From Stramonita haemastoma (lineage: Eukaryota > Mollusca > Gastropoda > Neogastropoda > Muricidae), in the NCBI GenBank assembly GCA_030674155.1, contig CM060340.1:1715051-1779050 (forward strand): 64,000 nucleotides of DNA, given 5' to 3'. The position numbers were made by a program, and so were the translations under genes. Positions 1-64,000 of this stretch are shown in pieces (the stretch's first letter is position 1; each line of letters opens with the position of its first letter). Below the pieces are notes generated by a model. That model saw only the letters and a program-made list of their open reading frames with translations. It was not told the DNA's origin and did no database searches.

Positions 1-41190
<41,190 letters not shown>

Positions 41191-41225
41191 AAAAGTATCC
41201 ATTTTCCGTCTTCTTTTGAAATATT

Positions 41226-41330
41226 CATTGTGTACCAGTGGGAACAAATGAAAAAAAAATCACAAAACTGCATACACACGGGGACTGTATGTAAAAAAAA
41301 GGCACATGGGCGCTTATTCATCATTCTTGA
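41226..41330 (+). mobile_element. SINE family A, 3' fragment
   Basis: TTGTGTACCAGTGGGAACAA, CAAAACTGCATACACACGGG and ATGTAAAAAAAAGGCACA, lying immediately upstream of the DNA2 promoter. Confidence 0.65.
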
Positions 41331-41359
41331 AAAAAACAACACTTTTTTCTTAATTTCAA

Positions 41360-41409
41360 CACACAAACACACACACACACACACACACACACCCACACAC
41401 ACACACACA

Positions 41410-41456
<47 letters not shown>
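41360..41456. repeat. (CA)n microsatellite
   Basis: Interrupted CA tract in the DNA2-TMCO6 intergenic interval. Confidence 0.95.
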
Positions 41457-41458
<2 letters not shown>

Positions 41459-41814
41459 ATGAGAATTTAAGGTGATTGAATTAGTACATTTTCTTCATGA
41501 TATGGAACATTGTGCATCCCCAAAATAAAACCAAAAACAAAGGTGTGAAAAACAAACAAAAAAAACCACGAAAATCTCACTCAACAGATTAAAAAAAAAA
41601 GTCATAGGGAAACAATAAGAGGAGAAAATAATCTAAACAGGCAACATAATAGTTTTAATCGTAGACATTTAGGGTTTAGCATCCTCATGGGTCATCCCAT
41701 GTGGGACATTGCTGATGATATGCTAGTGCTATTCTCTATAAACGTTCCATGACGTATTTACAGTTCATTGGCACATTCCATGACGTATCTATAGTTCAAC
41801 GGAGCGTTGTCAGA

Positions 41815-42090
41815 CCTTTTTTTTTTTTACATCCAGTCCCCGTGTGTATGCAGTTTTTTTTAATAAATCTTGTCATCTGTCCCACTGGCACGCGATGGCC
41901 TACTCTTACGAAAAGCGGAACAGGATTTTAACGTGTGCACAAGATGTTAGCGTACTTTCGCACACGGGGCCTCAGTTTATAGTCTCAGCCGAAGACTTTT
42001 GAGGAGAGAGGAGTCAACACTGATGTTAACTCCAGGGGGGAAATCCCCTCGAACTAGCATAGGCATAGGCTAGTCCTTAAGCGATGGTTC
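41815..42090 (-). mobile_element. SINE family A (reverse), 5' end degraded
   Basis: TTTACATCCAGTCCCCGTGT, ACTCTTACGAAAAGCGGAAC, AGTCAACACTGATGTTAACT; the tRNA head is reduced to GGCTAGTCCTTAAGCG. Confidence 0.75.
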
Positions 42091-42373
42091 GATACATCCA
42101 ACCAAACCAGCCCAGTGCAACAAGCAGATTGCAATAGGGCCTACCTCCTTTGAACTGAAGCGGCTCTTCTCCTGCCCCCCGATTTATGGAGTATTATTTG
42201 ATTCGTATGTTTGATTTTCTTTTTAACTGAGTAAAATACTTTGTTGATATATATCTAGCACCTGGATGGTGTTTCTTGCGATTTTAATGGTGCCATTTGG
42301 GGAAGATTGGGGACGGGAGAATTTTGTAGTGAACAGATGCCATTAGAATTTCTGAAATTAACTCTTACCTTTA

Positions 42374-42555
42374 TGAATTTTAGTACCCCAAAGAAGGCAA
42401 TTGCGTTCTTTACAATGGGAAACAATTTAAAAGTTTTGCGCATGCGTAAGAATTAACTCCCATCGCAGAGTTGGCCTTTATGAATTTTAGTAACACCAAA
42501 GAAGGCAACTGCGTTCTTATCAGGGGAGAATATTCAAAAGCGTCGCGCATTTTTG
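42374..42555. repeat. Approx. 80-bp imperfect direct repeat, two copies
   Basis: CTTTATGAATTTTAGTA ... CCAAAGAAGGCAAYTGCGTT occurs at 42,370 and 42,476, each followed by GCGCAT-containing sequence, in the interval upstream of TMCO6. Confidence 0.75.
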
Positions 42556-43023
42556 TGTAGGGCCTCAGTCGTGTGGTAGCTACCTATTTTTCGAAAAAAA
42601 ATGATACTGTGAATATTTTATCGCCAGTATTTTGTCGCGTATTTGTTGCCTTTTTTTTTTTTTTTTTTTTTTAAATATATTACTGTGGCATCACAGACAC
42701 TCTGAGAAGGGTGAGGTGAGACTGAGCTGTAGTAGTGTATGTAGATATCTTGCACACTTCTTACATGAGATAACGAGTTTTGTTGTTGTTGTTGTTGCTG
42801 TTGTCTTTTCTTTTTCTTTTTTTTATAGTAAAATAGCTGCATCTTGGTGGTGGTTGGGTAATGCAATCCTTAAATCAGAGAGAAGCAGTGGGGAGGGACC
42901 ACTATATCGAGCAACAGATCGAGTTTTCAGTTGGATTGACCAGTTGTGATAATCCTTGAAGACAGTCCTCTCAGATACAACAAAATTATAGAAAAAAAGA
43001 AAAGTATATATTTTTTTAATTCG

Positions 43024-43310
43024 GGAGGGGGGGGGGGGGGGGGGGGGGGTGGCGGTGATTTTCGAATGTTCAGAAATCTTACACTCTGTTATTAATACAG
43101 AAAAAAACACCCAACACATTGTCATCAATACAGAAAAAAAACATCGTACACTCTGCCATCAATATAGAAAAAAACACCATCTTACACTTTGTCATCAATA
43201 CAAAAATAAAAATCTCACTTTTATCAATACAGGAGAACATCTTACATTCTCATCAATAGAGAAAAATGCCTCTTACACTCTGTCATTACTACAGGGGAAA
43301 ATGCCACACC
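43024..43310. repeat. G-run and a ~38-bp minisatellite
   Basis: G-run 43,024-43,050, then five to six imperfect copies of TCATCAATACAGAAAAAAAC plus ACTCTGT up to 43,305. Confidence 0.8.
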
Positions 43311-43431
43311 AAGTTGTATTGCTCTGTTCTATTATTTTTAAACGATGTTATTTGTAGTTCCAGAGTACAGTTAGCTCTCACGCACACCCACCCACACCTA
43401 CACGAGGTATGATTTTTAAAAAATAATAAAC

Positions 43432-43432
<1 letters not shown>

Positions 43433-43470
<38 letters not shown>
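43433..43470. repeat. poly(C) run of about 38 bases
   Basis: Pure C run about 270 bp upstream of the TMCO6-like start codon. It can form i-motif/G-quadruplex; length is likely unstable. Confidence 0.95.
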
Positions 43471-43740
43471 ATGGAAAAACACCATTGTATGCAAGCATAT
43501 GAATTTATAAACAAGAGCTGTTTTACCTGTTAGAAATGTATCTAATGTCTACTTATTAACATAATCCAAAACCATACAGGTTCAAACATTTCATTGTTTG
43601 ATATCTTTGAGGATATGTCAGAAAAAAGGGAGAGAGAAAAAATTACGAACATTCTTTTCGTCCTAAAGCTAAAGTTGGAGTGAGGCCAATCTAGGCCTAA
43701 ATAAAAGGATAGATAACTCTCACTCACCACTAGTTGAAAC

Positions 43741-61904
<18,164 letters not shown>

Positions 61905-62280
61905 ACCGTGTGGGGCATAAACTCACGCCACTGAAGACGATGATTGAACCATGTGGGTGATAAATTGAACCATGTGGGTGATAAACTCTCGCCACTGAGA
62001 AAGTAAACAGCAGCAAAGAAACCATCCCCTCGTTGCGTTGGAAGAGAATGTTGGATGACTAATTTTGGAACAGTGATTTTTTTGGTGGATAGCTGCTATC
62101 AAGTAACCTGCCAATCTTTTTTTTAAATTTTTTTAATTCATTTCTTATATTTTTTTTTTCTTATAACCTGCCAATCTACATTTCTGTCTACATTCAGCGC
62201 AGCAAAATTGTTCATATTGATATTTCTGCAAGCCTGATATTGAATCTGCGTACTTTGGTGTTGAGAGATTGAAATCAAGT
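61905..62280 (+). other. TMCO6-like 3' UTR / downstream flank
   Basis: This follows the stop codon. It contains a small direct repeat (GAACCATGTGGGTGATAAA, at about 61,947 and 61,968) and T-rich stretches. I see no clear AATAAA signal before the minisatellite begins. Confidence 0.4.
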
Positions 62281-62284
62281 AGAA

Positions 62285-63932
62285 AGATATCTTTTTTTGT
62301 TATTCTGAATGCAGAGTAATGTTGCATAGTATAGGGAAGGGTGGTGTTATTCTGAATGCAGAATAATGTTGCATAGTATAGGGAAGGGTGGTGTTATTCT
62401 GAATGCAGAGTAATGTTGCATAGAATAGGGAAGGGTGGTGTTATTCTGAATGCAATGTTGCATAGAATAGGAAGGGTGGTGTTATTCTGAATGCAATGTT
62501 GCATAGAATAGGGAAGGGTGGTGTTATTCTGAATGCAATGTTGCATAGAATAGGGAAGGGTGGTGTTATTTTGAATGTAATGTTGCATAGAATAGGGAAG
62601 GGTGGTGTTATTTTGAATGTAATGTTGCATAGAATAGGGAAGGGTGGTGTTATTCTGAATGCAGAGTAATGTTGCATAGAATAGGGAAGGGTGGTGTTAT
62701 TCTGAATGTAATGTTGCATAGAATAGGGAAGGGTGGTGTTATTCTGAATGCAATGTTGCATAGAATAGGGAAGGGTGGTGTTATTTTGAATGTAATGTTG
62801 CATAGAATAGGGAAGGGTGGTGTTATTTTGAATGTAATGTTGCATAGAATAGGGAAGGGTGGTGTTATTTTGAATGCAATGTTGCATAGAATAGGGAAGG
62901 GTGGTGTTATTTTGAATGTAATGTTGCATAGAATAGGGAAGGGTGGTGTTATTTTGAATGTAATGTTGCATAGAATAGGGAAGGGTGGTGTTATTTTGAA
63001 TGTAATGTTGCATAGAATAGGGAAGGGTGGTGTTATTCTGAATGCAGAGTAATGTTGCATAGAATAGGGAAGGGTGGTGTTATTCTGAATGTAATGTTGC
63101 ATAGAATAGGGAAGGGTGGTGTTATTCTGAATGCAGAGTAATGTTGCATAGAATAGGGAAGGGTGGTGTTATTCTGAATGCAGAGTAATGCTGCATAGAA
63201 TAGGGAAGGGTGGTGTTATTCTGAATGCAGAGTAATGCTGCATAGAATAGGGAAGGGTGGTGTTATTCTGAATGCAGAGTAATGCTGCATAGAATAGGGA
63301 AGGGTGGTGTTATTCTGAATGCAGAGTAATGCTGCATAGAATAGGGAAGGGTGGTGTTATTCTGAATGCAGAGTAATGTTGCATAGAATAGGGAAGGGTG
63401 GTGTTATTCTGAATGTAATGTTGCATAGAATAGGGAAGGGTGGTGTTATTCTGAATGCAGAATAATGTTGCATAGAATAGGGAAGGGTGGTGTTATTCTG
63501 AATGCAATGTTGCATAGAATAGGGAAGGGTGGTGTTATTTTGAATGTAATGTTGCATAGAATAGGGAAGGGTGGTGTTATTTTGAATGTAATGTTGCATA
63601 GAATAGGGAAGGGTGGTGTTATTCTGAATGCAGAGTAATGTTGCATAGAATAGGGAAGGGTGGTGTTATTCTGAATGTAATGTTGCATAGAATAGGGAAG
63701 GGTGGTGTTATTCTGAATGCAATGTTGCATAGAATAGGGAAGGGTGGTGTTATTCTGAATGCAGAGTAATGTTGCATAGAATAGGGAAGGGTGGTGTTAT
63801 TCTGAATGCAGAGTAATGCTGCATAGAATAGGGAAGGGTGGTGTTATTCTGAATGCAGAGTAATGCTGCATAGAATAGGGAAGGGTGGTGTTATTCTGAA
63901 TGCAGAGTAATGTTGCATAGAATAGGGAAGGG
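62285..63932 (+). repeat. Large 42/47-bp minisatellite downstream of TMCO6
   Basis: Over 35 copies of GTGTTATTCTGAATGCAGAG TAATGTTGCATAGAATAGGG AAGGGTG (47 bp) or a 5-bp-shorter 42-bp form, with C/T and GC/GT variants. Long reading frames across it are repeat artefacts. Unit length and lack of unique spacers rule out CRISPR. Confidence 0.95.
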
Positions 63933-64000
63933 AGGGTGGTGATGAAGAAGAAATCTGAGCATGCAGCCATGGCATAAGCCTTTCATCATATATCATAGTA

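Noticed and set aside
62394..63730. Frames of 78-190 codons with QHYIQNNTTLPYSM or MLHRIGKGGVILN
   Set aside because: Repeat artefacts of the 42/47-bp array.
62285..63932. CRISPR-like regular repeats downstream of TMCO6
   Set aside because: Units are contiguous and nearly identical with no unique spacers, and the genome is eukaryotic; it is a minisatellite.

Overview
Organism and context. This is eukaryotic genomic DNA: two intron-rich protein-coding genes embedded in microsatellites, minisatellites, tRNA-derived SINEs, LINE remnants and a DIRS-type retrotransposon. Proteins, repeat types and the very high (TG/CA)n and (GA/CT)n load suggest a lophotrochozoan, most likely a marine gastropod mollusc. 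That assignment is inference; no ribosomal or mitochondrial marker is present.

Genes. (1) DNA2, the DNA replication ATP-dependent helicase/nuclease, lies on the minus strand. Its noncoding exon 1 is near 41,030-41,190, its start codon is at 39,856-39,854, and 22 coding exons run leftward to 688, where the window cuts the gene inside the helicase domain. About 1,205 residues are covered: a long N-terminal extension, OB/nuclease region, four-cysteine Fe-S set and the Walker A exon. (2) A TMCO6-like armadillo/importin-alpha-related protein lies on the plus strand, complete in 12 coding exons from 43,741 to 61,904 (487 aa, all phases consistent). The genes are divergent (head to head), with about 2.6 kb between the DNA2 first exon and the TMCO6 start.

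Mobile DNA. DNA2 introns hold a degraded SGNH/EEP/RT LINE (about 9.73-18.34 kb) and an almost intact DIRS-like element (about 25.6-30.53 kb, minus strand) with gag, RT/RNase H/methyltransferase-like and tyrosine recombinase regions and a perfect 92-bp inverted repeat. There are further copies of the LINE 3' end, RTE and jockey-like fragments, four tRNA-derived SINE families, two TTAA-flanked MITE families, an unclassified ~200-bp repeat family and a 35-bp foldback.

Most unusual property. Many exon-intron junctions of both genes are themselves tandemly duplicated. The last or first 20-70 bp of an exon, with its splice site and adjoining intron, recur 2 to about 25 times inside the neighbouring intron. 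This is seen at DNA2 exons 10, 14 and 23 (possibly 18) and at TMCO6 exons 4, 5, 9 (both sides), 11 and 12. The result is arrays of decoy or alternative splice sites; for TMCO6 exon 12 one extra acceptor gives an in-frame 24-residue insertion.

Limits. Exon boundaries come from reading frames, GT/AG sites, phase and remembered family similarity; no search or transcript was available. Two DNA2 junctions (exons 4/5 and 9/10) are each one base out of phase in this sequence.
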